From the NCBI GenBank assembly GCA_022113835.1, contig JAILWY010000026.1:15031001-15095000 (forward strand): 64,000 bases of DNA, in the 5' to 3' direction. This DNA comes from Atopsyche davidsoni (lineage: Eukaryota > Arthropoda > Insecta > Trichoptera > Hydrobiosidae). This document shows, one piece after another, positions 1 to 13,400 of this stretch. A program made the position numbers and the translations under genes. Below the pieces are notes generated by a model that did no database searches, had not been told where the DNA came from, and saw only the letters and a program-made list of their open reading frames with translations. Numbering within the stretch: the stretch's first letter is position 1; the number at the start of each line of letters is the position of its first letter.

Positions 1-566
1 CATTACCCAGAGAGACGTCCCAGCCAGGCAGTTACTGTGGATACAACTCGCGCTCGGTAGGTTGGGTTAAGAATATCCATGTTCGGCTGGAGTATTCCCA
101 CGCGGTTGGGCCTCCATTAGCTCTGGGCATGCGTGGCTGCCTGCGGACGTGCGTGGAGTCGGAGATCGCGTGCCAACCATCCCGCCTTTGTATTGCCAAA
201 TGTACAGTCATCAGCGACCATGCCGCAGGGACACCGAACGACCTGAGCCTCACTCGCTAAAAAAAAATCTAATAGATAAGAAATACATATAACATGTAAA
301 TAAAAACGAGAACCTTAAATGATCTGGAAACGATTAGTATTGAAACCAATGTGTAATTTTTTAGAACACATTTCATAATAAATAAACAAATTTAAAAAAT
401 ATCTATACACATATAATTTATACTAAGTGCCAACCAAGTTTTTAGGTTTCATACATAGATGGCGCTAACGACACATGTAGTCGACATACATATCTAAACA
501 TGTGTTTTTTATAGCTTAGATATCTGTCAACAATAAGCAGTCATAATAACAACACATATCGCAATG

Positions 567-568
<2 letters not shown>

Positions 569-644
<76 letters not shown>

Positions 645-650
645 ATATTA
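569..650. repeat. (AT)n then (GT)n microsatellite
   Basis: An uninterrupted AT dinucleotide run of more than 50 bases passes into about eleven TG units and back to AT. It is a compound dinucleotide microsatellite. Confidence 0.95.
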
Positions 651-2146
651 TATATTATGTATATTTTTTACATAAAACCGTGTTCTTCCGTTCGTGTTCC
701 TAACTATTAATAAAATAAAGTAAAAAGTCAATTTACAAAAATAAAATAACCATGATATATAACAGACACTAAATTTAATATTGCACGAATTTCGAAACTC
801 TGCCCAAGGTGAATACGTCGCTGGAATACGAAAATTACACATTATGTACGATTGTCATGTAAACACTGGATACGGTAACAGTGAGTGCGAGCACTGAAAT
901 TTGATACGTTAAAATGGAATGCAAATTCGGTAGATGTGCGTTTACCGCCGGTCGCCGAACCCAGGGAGTGACTCATATACGATGGGAGTGATGGTTTTAT
1001 CAACGGTACAATCTGCCGGTCGTGGAATTGTAATCACGAAACAAACCTCGGGAGGGCGCGCTTCCAAATCTGATAACGTAGCGAATTGGCGAATTACTTG
1101 CGCTACCATAGTTCAGCTTTCTAGCGAGGGGAAAATACTCGATTAATCATATCACAGTCCATTTACAAAAAATAGGTTGGTTCAAAATATTATGAAAACA
1201 AATAACAACAATACACCAGTTCGAAAGTTTAAGTGCCTTGAATGGGCGTACTGGGAAATAAGTGAAATAATCAGTATTAAATTAAGATCAATACATTATC
1301 AACAAAACGCTTAACGTTTGAAAGAACCGCTGCAAGGCGGCCTTAGGATATATTTTAGCTACTAATTTTGAACATAACTATTGCATATGATTTTTTATTG
1401 TCACAGCCGATCGATTCATGGAGCTGTTCAGGAATAAGGCTTATATTTTGGTGATGATATGCAGGACATTAGTGACGTATCGCGGCTTGAAAGGTAAAGC
1501 AGGCCAACTCACACTCACAATAAATCGATAACAAAGAAAACATGCAACAGTCCCCGATTTAGCCAAAACACACATGTTGATCATTGATTTGATCGTTAAA
1601 CACATAAAGGTAATTTATGGAATCTTATGTTATAATATTTTTTTGGATTTCATATCGGATTATTTGTAAAGTTAAGATTTATTGGCGAGGTTTCGGGCTT
1701 GCACGTTCTTCCGTTCATTGTGCTTACGTCTTTGCTAATATTTTATTTAGTTACTGCCCGACGATAGTGAACCATTGAGAACGATGTAGAGTAGTGCGGT
1801 GGCCGGTTTGCAGGGTGCATGTTCTGGCAGTAAGTAGGTTTGTGGGCGGGGCGAGGCGGCCACCCCCGGGCGCGGAATCCTCGGGCGCGGAGTTCCTCGG
1901 GCGCGTGAGTCAGCCGCGCGCGCCACGCATGGAAATGAGCCGGTGCGGTGTGACGACCGAAACGAATGAATTAGGATGCAATCGAGGCATCTCAAAAAGC
2001 TGTGTCACCGAGTAATCGATATTATCCCTGATATATTTACATTTTTGTCACTTTTCAACGGTATATATATGGACATTAACTAAGTTTTCTCTCTTTTCTA
2101 ATATCTCCTTCTTCCAGATTTTAATATGTACAGCAAATGTACAAAC

Positions 2147-2167
2147 TTTTTTTTTTTTTTTTTTTTT
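2147..2167. repeat. Poly-T tract (21 bases)
   Basis: A run of 21 T followed by an AT-rich segment. It could be the poly-A tail of a minus-strand retroposon, but no retroposon body is recognisable next to it, so simple homopolymer is the safer call. Confidence 0.85.
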
Positions 2168-2435
2168 AATTTAAGATTTAATATAAATTATTTATTTATT
2201 ACGAGTTTAAAAATTATCGCGACCCTTTTCTCCTGAGCAACATTTTGCCATATCAGTCCAGGTTTTACGCAATAAAAAATAGCGTGCGATATTAAGCACG
2301 GAAAGAAATATAGTCTATGACAAACGCTGGTCCTCAATTTTAATAATACCAATGAAGCTCGGCTAATTATTTAACAACGATGGTTTTACGGTCTGGGATA
2401 GCAGGAAGATGAGAGTTCCAGGAAAAACAGGAAGC

Positions 2436-2478
2436 CTCTCGGTTGAGTCATGCCTCTTCATTGTGGCTCTCGGTTGAG
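2436..2478. repeat. Short direct repeat CTCTCGGTTGAG, two copies
   Basis: The 12-mer occurs at 2,436-2,447 and 2,467-2,478, 31 bases apart, each followed by a related GCAT/TCAT context. It is too short to assign a function. Confidence 0.6.
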
Positions 2479-5400
2479 GCATAATGAAGTCTCAGCCACT
2501 CCCTTCTGTGAGATCACGTTTCATATTTTAAGGGCAGTGAATTCTGATGTAGTGATATCATAATTTGCAAGACCTGCCGGCCTTAGTATTTTACGTTGAT
2601 CGGCCTGGAGAGATTGACTTTGATTACTAACGGAGGCAACGACAAAATTTACAATGAAACCGATGCAATGGCAGACATTTTTTAAACACTAAAGCAGACT
2701 TTGCTTTATGAAAATTATTTGCGATAGTAGCAACCTGTAATAAAACCGCGAAATGTTTACGTAACGTAAATAATAGTGCAGCCACACTAATTTCGCGATT
2801 ATTCCAATACATTCCTGTTGACGATAATTTTATTACTTAAAAGAAAATAACTATTGGTGATGCAGAGTTTTCAACTCTATAATCGTATGTAGAAAATATA
2901 TTTTTTGTCGTATTTATCAACCAAAACAATGATCTTTGAGGAAACAATAGATTTTTGTAACGGTGATATGAAATTCGTTATTTTTTTTAATGACAGCATA
3001 TATTTTCCTGTATTATTCAATTTTCTTACGAACCTAACCAATTAGCATTGCATACCGGTGATGTCAGTTCTGCTACACGACGTCCGAGCGGATTGCGCGC
3101 AATCCTAGCGGTTGGTGGCAGTGGTTATCCTGTGCAGTGATGGCCAGTCGCTCTGACCTGGGAAGTACTGCCGACAGGAGGACGAGCGGCGAGCCGAGCC
3201 GAGATGACTGTCGTCGAGTATTGAAATTAAATGGGACAACGGATGGTTGATTTTGCCAAATATCAATGTTGCAAATGGAACAATTTACTGCCGAGTTAAC
3301 GTTAGTTTGTCTCAAAATGTCAATAGTTTATATTTTAAAATACAGATCAAGGATGTAACGGGTTCAAATGAAGAACACGGCAAACGAACAGAACTACTCT
3401 TCCCAAGACGAACTTAACTATTTACTCGAATATATATTGCTTAATTTTTTTCTTCTAGCTAATGCTGAGGAGACTGCTAAGTAATATATTTAAAAAATCA
3501 CCAAACTCAAATGGTCAATCCTATTTATTACTGTATCTTCTTTCACCGGTAATATTTAAAAATGTTAAAAATATGCGCTATTTGAAATGAACTTGCATAC
3601 ACATATTAATTATTACACACAGTAATAAAATTATTAGATAAGAAAATGAATTATATATATACATAAATATATATATATATATTATAATTTTTAAAAATAA
3701 ATAATATAATCGTAATCAAAATAAAATCAAAAAGTCAAAATTAGATTCAGCGTATTGATAACATTTTCTATCTCAGTCCAAGAACCTGTAAATTTAAATA
3801 TTCCCCTATACTTAATAATGTAACGGTATAAAATTTCTTTGATTTATAAAAATAAACTTGTTTCTGAATATTTTGCAGGTGTTTAGCGTACGTCCATAAA
3901 CTTAAAAGCTGCACGAAAACAAACATGTTAGAAAATGTGCGAATAAGCGTTGCTTCTTTTTTGCAACAGCCATAGCAGCTGGCCGTCTGGAGCACCTGTC
4001 GCGGGCAGATGCGGGCGCAGCGGGCGAGCGAGGCGCGAGGGAGACGTGGACCTGACGATAAAGCCATTTTACGGTCCTCTTGAAGTTTCGATGGATATTT
4101 TACGGATGTGACACGAATTACAACAAAATAAAACGACTTCAACATTCGACGTATATCACCACAAACAACCTAACTATAAATCTTAAAATATTTTGCACAG
4201 TTAAATAGGTTTATTTTGATATGAATCTATAAACAAATCCATAACTCCAGTAAATGGTGTCATTTCGTCGCAATAAATCAGATTTGTTTTGATATTCTGA
4301 GTGATTAATAAATAAGATAATTATAAAGAATGTAAATAAAAGCGGTAGAATGAAATGTTCAAGAAGGCCGCGCGGAAAGCGTCGTGCCGTATACGGGGCT
4401 GGCGGTTATGAAGGGAGTCGCGCACGGCTGACTTATGATCTGCCACTTGGGAATTCGTCGCGGAATTCTCCGCGCGGCTGCGGCGGCGGCGATGAGCCCC
4501 GGCCGGCGCGAGACGACCCGCTCGAGGAATAATCATAAAGGATACAGTCACATCGCATCTGGGGCACCAAGTAAAAATAATAGAATTATTTTATCGACCA
4601 ATTATTTATTAATTTATTTGAAATCTACACGCAAATAGTACAGAAGCATACCAAAGCGATATCATTTCTTATCTTTGAAACAGGCTGGTAAACACTAATA
4701 CTTTATTTCTGATAATTTTTAGTTGCGAAATGTCTTCGATGACAAGCAAAATAATATTTATCTGATATGTTATCGACTCCAACCATTTTGTGACAAAATG
4801 ACGCAAACGATTTGTTTTCCTAGAACTTGCAGAGTAGATTTATAAGAACAAAAATATTTTTTAAAATCACACGATATTCACCGATTATCAAAAGCTCACG
4901 GTAACAGTACTAAGGAGCCATTTATCTATATATATATAATGCAATACGTAGATAAAATTTGTATTGATTTTATCACAAGTAGTACGCAAGATTTCTTTAG
5001 AATGTTCCAAAACAAACAATATGACGTATCGAATAGCTAATAAACAATGTAACACTATAGCCACAATTTAATTCGCCGCACGTGTAGCTCGGCCGAGACT
5101 GGATCTGCTGTCCTAGAACGGCGATAAGTGCCGTCCTTTTACCGCGGACATCAGCGGCCTGCAGCTGCCGGAGAGTTTCCCTGAACGATGGCTCGGTGAC
5201 TCACACGCGCGGGCCGGCCGCAAACCGGCCAGAGGGAAACTCGAACTCCCGGCTCGAGCCGCCGCGAGCGGACTCCCGTGGGAGGCTTTATGGGAAGACA
5301 TAGATGGAAATCAAATGGGATATTTTTCGGTGCTGTATATATACTGTTATAAGTTATTACTTACGTAAAGTATGTACAAGTATAATAAACGTCTCTGGAC

Positions 5401-7267
5401 AGAGACGAAAAGCTTACTATAAAACAATATTTTCAACAGAAATACAACGATGCGTGGTTCGATAATAGTTTTTTTTTTTTTTTTTAACTATTAAACACTA
5501 AAAAGAAACACTGCGTAAGATATAGTCTTTATAGCCTAGAACTGAGATCAATAAATGAATCATACAAATGTCCTTACTATAGAAGTTGAGTTTTGGAACT
5601 TTGTGTACACCTTTCTATACTAATGCATATACTTGCAATTTTAAATAAATGAAAACGACTTTTGCATTGTTTCAAACGTGCGGAATATTAATCCTCTCAC
5701 TCGTATTGCGTTGCATATTACGAAACATTTGCGTAACGACAGGCACGCGTGGCTGCATGAGATTTTTTACAGTCGCGGGAAGCATAGATGATTGCCGCGA
5801 CTGCAGAGCGAGCGGCGGTGGGCGGCCGCCGTCCGTCCGTTTGACCAAACTGGGAGACGGAAGGCCGGGCGAGCGCTCCAAGTTCAAAGCCGACAGAGCT
5901 ACGGAGGAAGAGCAGGAAAAGCTGCGCCGCCGCCGACCTCCGTAAGTCTCCGTCGCCAAAATATCGCCCTTTGCATCGACGCTAATGGCAAAATCACCAA
6001 ATTCGACGGTCGTTAACATTTTTTTCTTTTTCACAAACTTCCTGCAATTTTAAAATATCGCTTCCGGGATATCGCGCGGTCGATTTGAGCATTAAAGCGG
6101 CCAATTAAGGCTTATTATATATGGGAAAAGATAATTAAGTAAGATATAACGAGGCATTACGAACGATGCTTATCGCGTTCAAAAACAAGCTTAGCACAAC
6201 ATCGGAGTGTGCCGAAAATGGACAACGAAGGATTAGGAATACAAATTAATGGCGAAGTCGGGGCAGGCGCAAGCGAAATAAAACATCAGTCCCGAGATAA
6301 GAGTTAGATTTAGCACAGGCCGCAGAAGGAAAACTGCCGACATGAACTGCATTCTTTACTTCATTCAGAAGCGTTCGTTACTTAATTTTTATGGTGGCCA
6401 CAAATTATTGACGGATATTGCTTTCCCGAGTGTCTCCCCGCGGGCCGCGCGCGACTCGCGCCCCGACCGCAGGCATTTTCCAAAATCGGAATATCTGCAT
6501 GCTTAAGTGTCCGTCTATTTTTAGTCGGGCCGGGTCTCCGGTCTCCGTATAAAGCATTCGGGACAGAAATGTCACAAGCGAGCGGTGCGACCGGTAAAAA
6601 AAGGCTGTTTGAAATCGGATTGCACGTCGGCGCTATAAATAAATCATATCGTGATCGCAGGCCGTCCTGCCCAGGAACTCGTTCTGCCGTGGATGTTTTT
6701 TCAATAGCACAAAAGTATTCAGAAATTTCATATTACCCATTGTTGAATATTAAACATATTATAAACTTTAACTTTTAATCTCTCAGAATTATTTAAGAAC
6801 AAAAAAAAATTTCAGAGTAGTGAAAAATACATTTCAATTTCGCTGGAAGTTTTCCACAACATGGAAGTTACGCAGAGCAGAAGCGTCCCGTGCGAGGCAC
6901 GCTTCGGAGTGGGCATCTCGGGCTGGTGATTTCGCCGACAGGTCTTATTGACGTGTCATGTGAACGACACTTATTAAAATCAATTAAATTAATTAAGTCA
7001 AATAACCACAGGAAACATATTAGAATAAAGCATTTTTATAACTTAACATTTTATACATTAGCATCATATGATTAATAGTCAGTGGAGTCGAGTTCATGAG
7101 ATACACGGAGAACTACTCGTATATTATCTATCGTATCTAGTTCAAATAACAATTATTAATAAAAAAAAAAATACATTTCCATTATTTCAGCAACAATTCT
7201 ACAAATTTATATTTAATTTAAGAAATTCAATATTTTTGACAGAGAGAACATGGTGGAATTCCATTTT

Positions 7268-7400
7268 AATATTTTTGAATAAAATACTTGAGTGATTTTC
7301 CACATTTTTATTTTTATTAGTGACCGGTTTCGCCAACCTTTCACGTTGGCATTGTCAAACAGAGAAAACTCCTCTGTTTGTATTTTATTCAATAATATTT
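7268..7400. repeat. Small foldback containing a TGACCGGTTTCG motif
   Basis: AATATTTTTGAATAAAATAC at 7,268-7,287 recurs inverted at 7,380-7,400 with small differences. Inside are two nested hairpins: CCAACC...GTTGG-type at about 7,334-7,350 and a 9-bp arm pair CAAACAGAG / CTCTGTTTG at 7,357-7,380. The TAGTGACCGGTTTCGCC motif is one I associate with insect repetitive elements, although I cannot name the family. No reading frame belongs to it. Confidence 0.6.
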
Positions 7401-10400
7401 ATTTTAAGGTCAGTATATTTTTATTCGCGTTTACGATTCACCGATCCCTTCAATAAAATTAATTTGTGTACTTCTTGTATGAACTAAATGACACGCAATT
7501 GCGTGATTTGGATAAGTATCGCGCGCTACACGAGCACAGAAGCGAGCCGCGGTGACTCAGTCGCCCCTATTCGGGCAGTGGCCGGCGACCCGCGGTAATG
7601 TACCGGACAGGCAGCGTGAACGAGTGCCCTGCCTGGTCTTGGTACAATTAAACCGAGCCAAATTAGAAAAACATCGCACATTAATGATTCTACTGATATT
7701 TACACCGGGGCGTAGTTTATTCTGTTCATGGGCGTGGGAGTTTACCTTTGCTAATGGTAAAATTTGGCGTTTTAAACAATTTTCCTTCTCGATGTTCAAA
7801 CCGATGGCCGCTCGCTCTGTTTTTGATTTGTTTCGAAATTTAAATAATAAATTGAGATTTAGCTGTGCCGGGATATTTAATATTTTTACAAGATTGCAAA
7901 GGTCACGGACTCGGAGAATGACACGGGGTTTCCGATCTGAATAAGGTATTTAGCGATTGTTGTGGGATGTTCCAAAAATGTAACTGCTGGATGTATCGAT
8001 GACTCCTAATAGACAAACGACCTTCAGAAATGAGGAAACGAATGAATATGAGCAAATTTAGTCATCGCAAGCAGACAGAGGAGCCGGGGAATCACTCGCC
8101 GGCGTGATGATTTATTCGCCTCCGATTGTCGCAGATGATTCGTTCGAACGACAGTTTAAAACGTATTCAGGAAGTATTCGGAATTGTAAAAACTTTAATA
8201 GAATAAGCGTTCAAAATTGAAATCGACGATGTACCGAACCGGTCGTGTTGAAAAATATAATTCAACATTAGAAAGTGTTATCATTGAACCCATTAATAAC
8301 GGCGGTAAAGAAAAACCCGCAAGGTCTGGCGTCTTCCATCGGCGTGACAAACTGTCGAACGAAGGCGGGCGTTTTAGAGATAATTGACGCCCGCCCGAAT
8401 ATACATCACAACGAGAATAAATCCGGGCTCATGCCGCGGAAGGTGTCGGCGGGGAGGCGCCCCGGCCGGGCGGGCGCGCGGGCGACGGCCGCCGGAGCGT
8501 GCGGGTCACCGAGTGTGCCCGGCCAATCGATAGCATTTTACTGTAAAAACCTTCGCTTCGACGGAACTGATGCAATTTCACCGAATATAAAAATAAATCT
8601 CCGTTTATTCACCGTCACCGGCCCGGCCCGTTAGTTCCTTTGTGTGGTCTCCGAGTAACAAAGGGCGACCACCGAACGGCTATAACGTTAACAAATCGCG
8701 TAATAAAATATGACAAGCGATCTTTTTTTTGAGATTTTTAGTATTTTCAAGAGAACTTAGCCGCTTATACGGACGGAATAATGGTCGAGAGTTATGATAC
8801 GGTAGAGATATTTTTATACATTCTATTGAAATTTGATATCACATCGTAAATTATCGCAACCTGCGGCCGCTGACTCGAGAGCGACTCGCCACTGGCGATG
8901 GGAGTCTTTAGACTCTCGCGTTGTCTGCAACGGAGGAAACAAAAAAAAAAACGCTATTAATGGCAGAAGACATCGCACATCATGTCGCATGTATCCCGGA
9001 AGAAAGGAAAAGCCGCTCATTTCCAGCGGCGTGAGAATTTGGTAATTGCTATTGACAGATACAAAAATGACGAGTCGCCACTGCTGGCTCTCGGCATGCG
9101 ACCCGCCCGAACGCCCGCTCAAGAGAAGCCGAGCTCAGCCACCAAACTTCTCGACAGAGCGTATCACTTTCTAGCGCCGTTCCTGTGTTCGTCGCCGACT
9201 CCGACAGTTCGGTGAGCTTTTCTCACGCGTGCTCGCCGATTACACTAGTTCATCGGGCGGCCTACATGGGGGGTGCGAGGGCGCCGGGTCCCGCTGACCT
9301 CTAAATTTACACGGAGTCTGCATAATCGCCAGCAGCGCGCGGAATAATTCAATAACCCGGAGACCCCAACAGTGCACGACGCGGTGGAGTTTTCTCCGAG
9401 TGTGGGAAAGGCTCTCTCCGCGGGCCGCAAATTACAGGCTGGCCGCGGTCCGGCGATTGTCTATCGCCCGCAGACAAAGGTGGGAACGGCGCCGGGAGCT
9501 CGTTAGGTGCCGTTGGCCCGCTGATTTATTGACGGGGAAGATCCGAGCCGGGTCGTGCTGTACCGGAAGATCGAGGTCGCGAGGATTATCGTCTAAATCG
9601 AATAAAACGTCTCGCGGAGAACAAAGCAAACTACTATTTGATATCCCTAAATTAATTGCATCTCGAGTGTCTCCGTAGTGAACGGACATCAAGCATCGGC
9701 TCTGCGGCGATGGCGGTTACTATTGCGTCGGAAACCTTCTTGCAGACGGCCGCCGACGGAGCGAGTGTGTCCATTGTTCCGCAACTTCTTCAGTGAAGTG
9801 CAACACTTTGACTTATCGGAACGAAATCTTCAAACAAAGCGAGAGTACGAAAATCTTCTCTAAAATGTTATCGTTTGTTTTCGAGAGAATTCCTATTTTC
9901 GCGCTTGGGTAAATCTCATTGAAATAAACAGGCAATATTTATTTAAGCAATTTAAAGCAACAGTCGTCATTTTGTCAACAGGAAGTCTGAGAAATTCAAA
10001 AAGCCTTAAAATAATAACACGTCACAATGAATACAAATCTAAAGGTGAAGAATAAATGGGCATCAAATTCTACTTTAGAAAGTGTTAGGACGTTCTTCTC
10101 GCTCAGAATTGTGAATGTTCTAAGAACTGGAATACAATGGGTCCTGTAGTTTCCCCATCCAGTGCTCGCAAGGAGATTATCCTGTCAGTGGGCAAAGGTT
10201 CCCACCAACCCAGGCTGACTCGCGGAGGAGGCATACCGGCACAATAATTTATTGAAGTGTGACATGATATTTTTTTTTGTTACACGTTATGCCATATATT
10301 GAAAACGAGTGAAGTGAGAACACATTTTCCGATAGAATCGCCCAAGTGTTTTTACAGGTAAATTACACATTTCGAGATCGTTCTATATATTTTTGCGAGT

Positions 10401-13400
10401 ACATAATGTTTAATTGAATTCAAGCATTTCATATAATACGCTTCCTGCATGTGCAAACTACACATCTCAAAGATACAATATTTACGGGTGAACCTTATTT
10501 TTCCGATGTACATTCCGTCGAACAAAATAATTTTCTAATTGATTTAATGGCGCTCCAGCGTGTGTTTTGGTTGCATGCATTTTAATATGCGTCCGATGTG
10601 TAATTTATTCAAACGACCGACGGACGCAGTTTGGAACAAAGGGAGCGCCTCTCCCGCGCCCCGGCCCGGCCGGCGGACCCGCTTCCTGCCCGCGTGGTAC
10701 GAGCGCCGCCGCTATCGCCGGACCCCTCCCCTCCCCGCGCAAGCCGGGCTTTAAATTAATAACGTTTCTCAATCGGTAGGACCAACTCCGCCGAGTACTC
10801 TGGCACGAGGTAGAGGTGCGCAACTCGCACAGTTATGTATTTTCAATGCAACAAAGTCGGTCCTAATATAAACAAATAGAATGAAAGTACACGGAGGTGA
10901 ATTAAAATAATCACGATACGGTACAGCGCTAACTGAAATATCTAACTCTAAAAATATCGAAGTCCACGAGGCCGCACACGATACAGAGCAAAAATTCGTA
11001 TAAGTTGACAGACCTCCTAGCCGCGGGCCACAGTCGGGCAGTAGCAGCGGGTTCGCTCGCAGCTCCGTTTCCGGAGAACCTCTAACCGGCAAAGGTCTTA
11101 CCTGAAACAAAGACATTAAAATACATTATTCACACGAATAGGCAGCGTTTCCCATACAGATAATGAACGCGGCGAGAGTCCCCCCGAGAGCCGCCCGACA
11201 GGCCGAGCTCTCCGCGCTCGGACCGGATAGTTTATCGATCCACTCAAAAGCAAGCCAGAAACGCGAAAGCCGATAATGAAATTCCTTTCACATTGAATGG
11301 GAACCGTGTCAGCCATCGATCTCAAATTCGGCAACAATGAACCGTACGCTATAGCCTAATTAGCGTTTAACGAGGGGAATATGCTTCTTTGTCTCGCTTA
11401 ATTAGAACAAAATCGGAATTCGAGCTCTCCGGAGAAGCGACGGAGGCCCCGAAGCGAGGCCGTGGCGAGCACCGGGGGGCGGTGAACTGTCGCGCACTCC
11501 TTGCAGGGCGCGTGCAATTATGACCCCTCCGTAAAAGGCGAAAAATAAATATGCGGTTGTAGAACTTTCCAAGTGGCTACAAATAAAGGTGAGCTGCGGT
11601 TCGAGTCGAGCCGGCTCCGAAGTAAGCCCTATGTTGCTTTTAAAATTGTATGCGCAATTTATGAATTATACCCATTTCTGAAGTGCCAGATTAATGCAAT
11701 AAGGCCCCACTCGTCGTCTCGGTAGAATATTTTATCTTTATAGAGGAAAATTATGATATCAAATTCTTACATCGAATCGAGTAAGATTGTAGGCGAAATT
11801 ACATACGATAAAAGACATTATCTTATTATTTTAGTAATATCTTCCATTTCAGGATCGTCCGCAAACAAGTCTCTTATAACGAGTTCCATATCTGTCGAGT
11901 GCTAAGTGTGCGATCTCAAGATGAAGTATTCCGGTAATGCCTGAATGCACATACGCTGACACTACGTTACAAACTTTATAAATTAAAAGTGTTTTTGCAT
12001 ATTATCAAAACGAATCAAGTTATATGAGAACGCCCAGATACAGTCAAATCGTAATACTCTCGTCGGGTACGGAATAGTCACCTCGATCATTTTTCGTATG
12101 ACCAAAAAAATTTTAAGTAATAATAATGAAATGTTTTTTACCAGGAGAGCAGCTGGCTATCGGCGCCCGCAAAAGTTTCAGGGCAGCCGGTTAGTCGCGC
12201 GCCCGCTTTGGAAACAGCTCGGTCACGATAGAACCTTTCTAGTCGTTCCGTATGAAACATCACGAGTATTTAGCTTATAAATACAATCGACTGACGCGGC
12301 TCGCGGTTTGGAGTCTCCGCGAATCCGATCTGCCTCCTCCGAGAGTTACATGTTCGACAAATCGGGAATCCCTTTCGAACGCGACAATGCAACCCGAGCG
12401 ACACCGGCGACTCGCGGGATATGGAAACGGAGCGGATGCTCGAGCCGAGGTAGACGAAGCGCGAGTGCTCCAATTCTTTCGGCGATTGCACACTTCGATC
12501 GGAATAAAATCATAAGGTACTTTAAATTCAATAATAAGTGAAAGCTTTATTAGAGAGCAAAACTATAAATCTGGTATCCCCAAAGTGACCGAGGCAATTA
12601 CGACGGAGAATTATATTAATATAATTAATGTTGCGGTCGCTAGAAACTGAGCAACTTCAGTCGACATTTGAAAAAATAAAACTAGCGCGACGAACTCGGT
12701 CAGAAAAAATGACGAGAAAATGAACGCGCGAACCAGTCCACCACCTAATATATCAATAAAATGAATCCTAATCGAAAAGTGTAATGTGGACGCATGGCGC
12801 ATACATTATTATCCATTCATGAGTGCCGCATGCTAAGCAGATTTTTTTTTACGATCCCATATTGTTTCTTGCCGAGTCCAATGATAAAACTAACAGCCCG
12901 GAGCGGTGCGTGGCATTAGCGACTATTAATAAAAATAAAAACTCTCAGACGACAGTTTACATCTACTGACTATTTATGAATGAATATGCTTATGGAGAAT
13001 AGAATAATTACACTCATGCGAGAGCAATAAAATAAAAATATCACTCGCAGAAATGTAACACAGATCGAACGAGAGATCGAGGCGAAATACGACGGAGCAA
13101 ATTATTAACATACGAACAATTTGCAACGGAAGAAGTCAATCGTTTCGTGGAAATCATCTATCAATAGGTAACTTTGTCAATTGAATCCGAATGGAGCGTG
13201 ACGAGAGGCAGGTCGTGCCGGAGCGTCCGAGCGGCGCGCCTACGGGCTGCCGGGACCAGCCCGGTGAGAATATTTTCTTTTCGGAGTTCATACGAGTGAA
13301 TAAACGAGATTCAGTATGCAAATAAAATGTACACAAAAACTGTGTCGTCCCGCCGCGGGCTATACTTGATAATCAAATAAAAAGATTTATCTACGGCCGG

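Larger units (their letters stand above)
1..7267. other. Non-coding: AT-rich sequence with CpG-rich islands
   Basis: No exon with a recognisable domain. GC-rich patches lie at about 1-240, 1,840-1,930, 3,990-4,060, 4,360-4,520, 5,090-5,290, 5,790-5,945 and 6,420-6,470. Open frames reach 125 codons at most, have no family signature and coincide with GC-rich patches where stops are rare. If the kinase gene at 50.4 kb is read correctly this is intronic. Confidence 0.6.

Noticed and set aside
1..253. Possible exon with a 73-codon minus frame
   Set aside because: No family similarity and no clear splice sites; it is cut by the window edge, so it cannot be judged.
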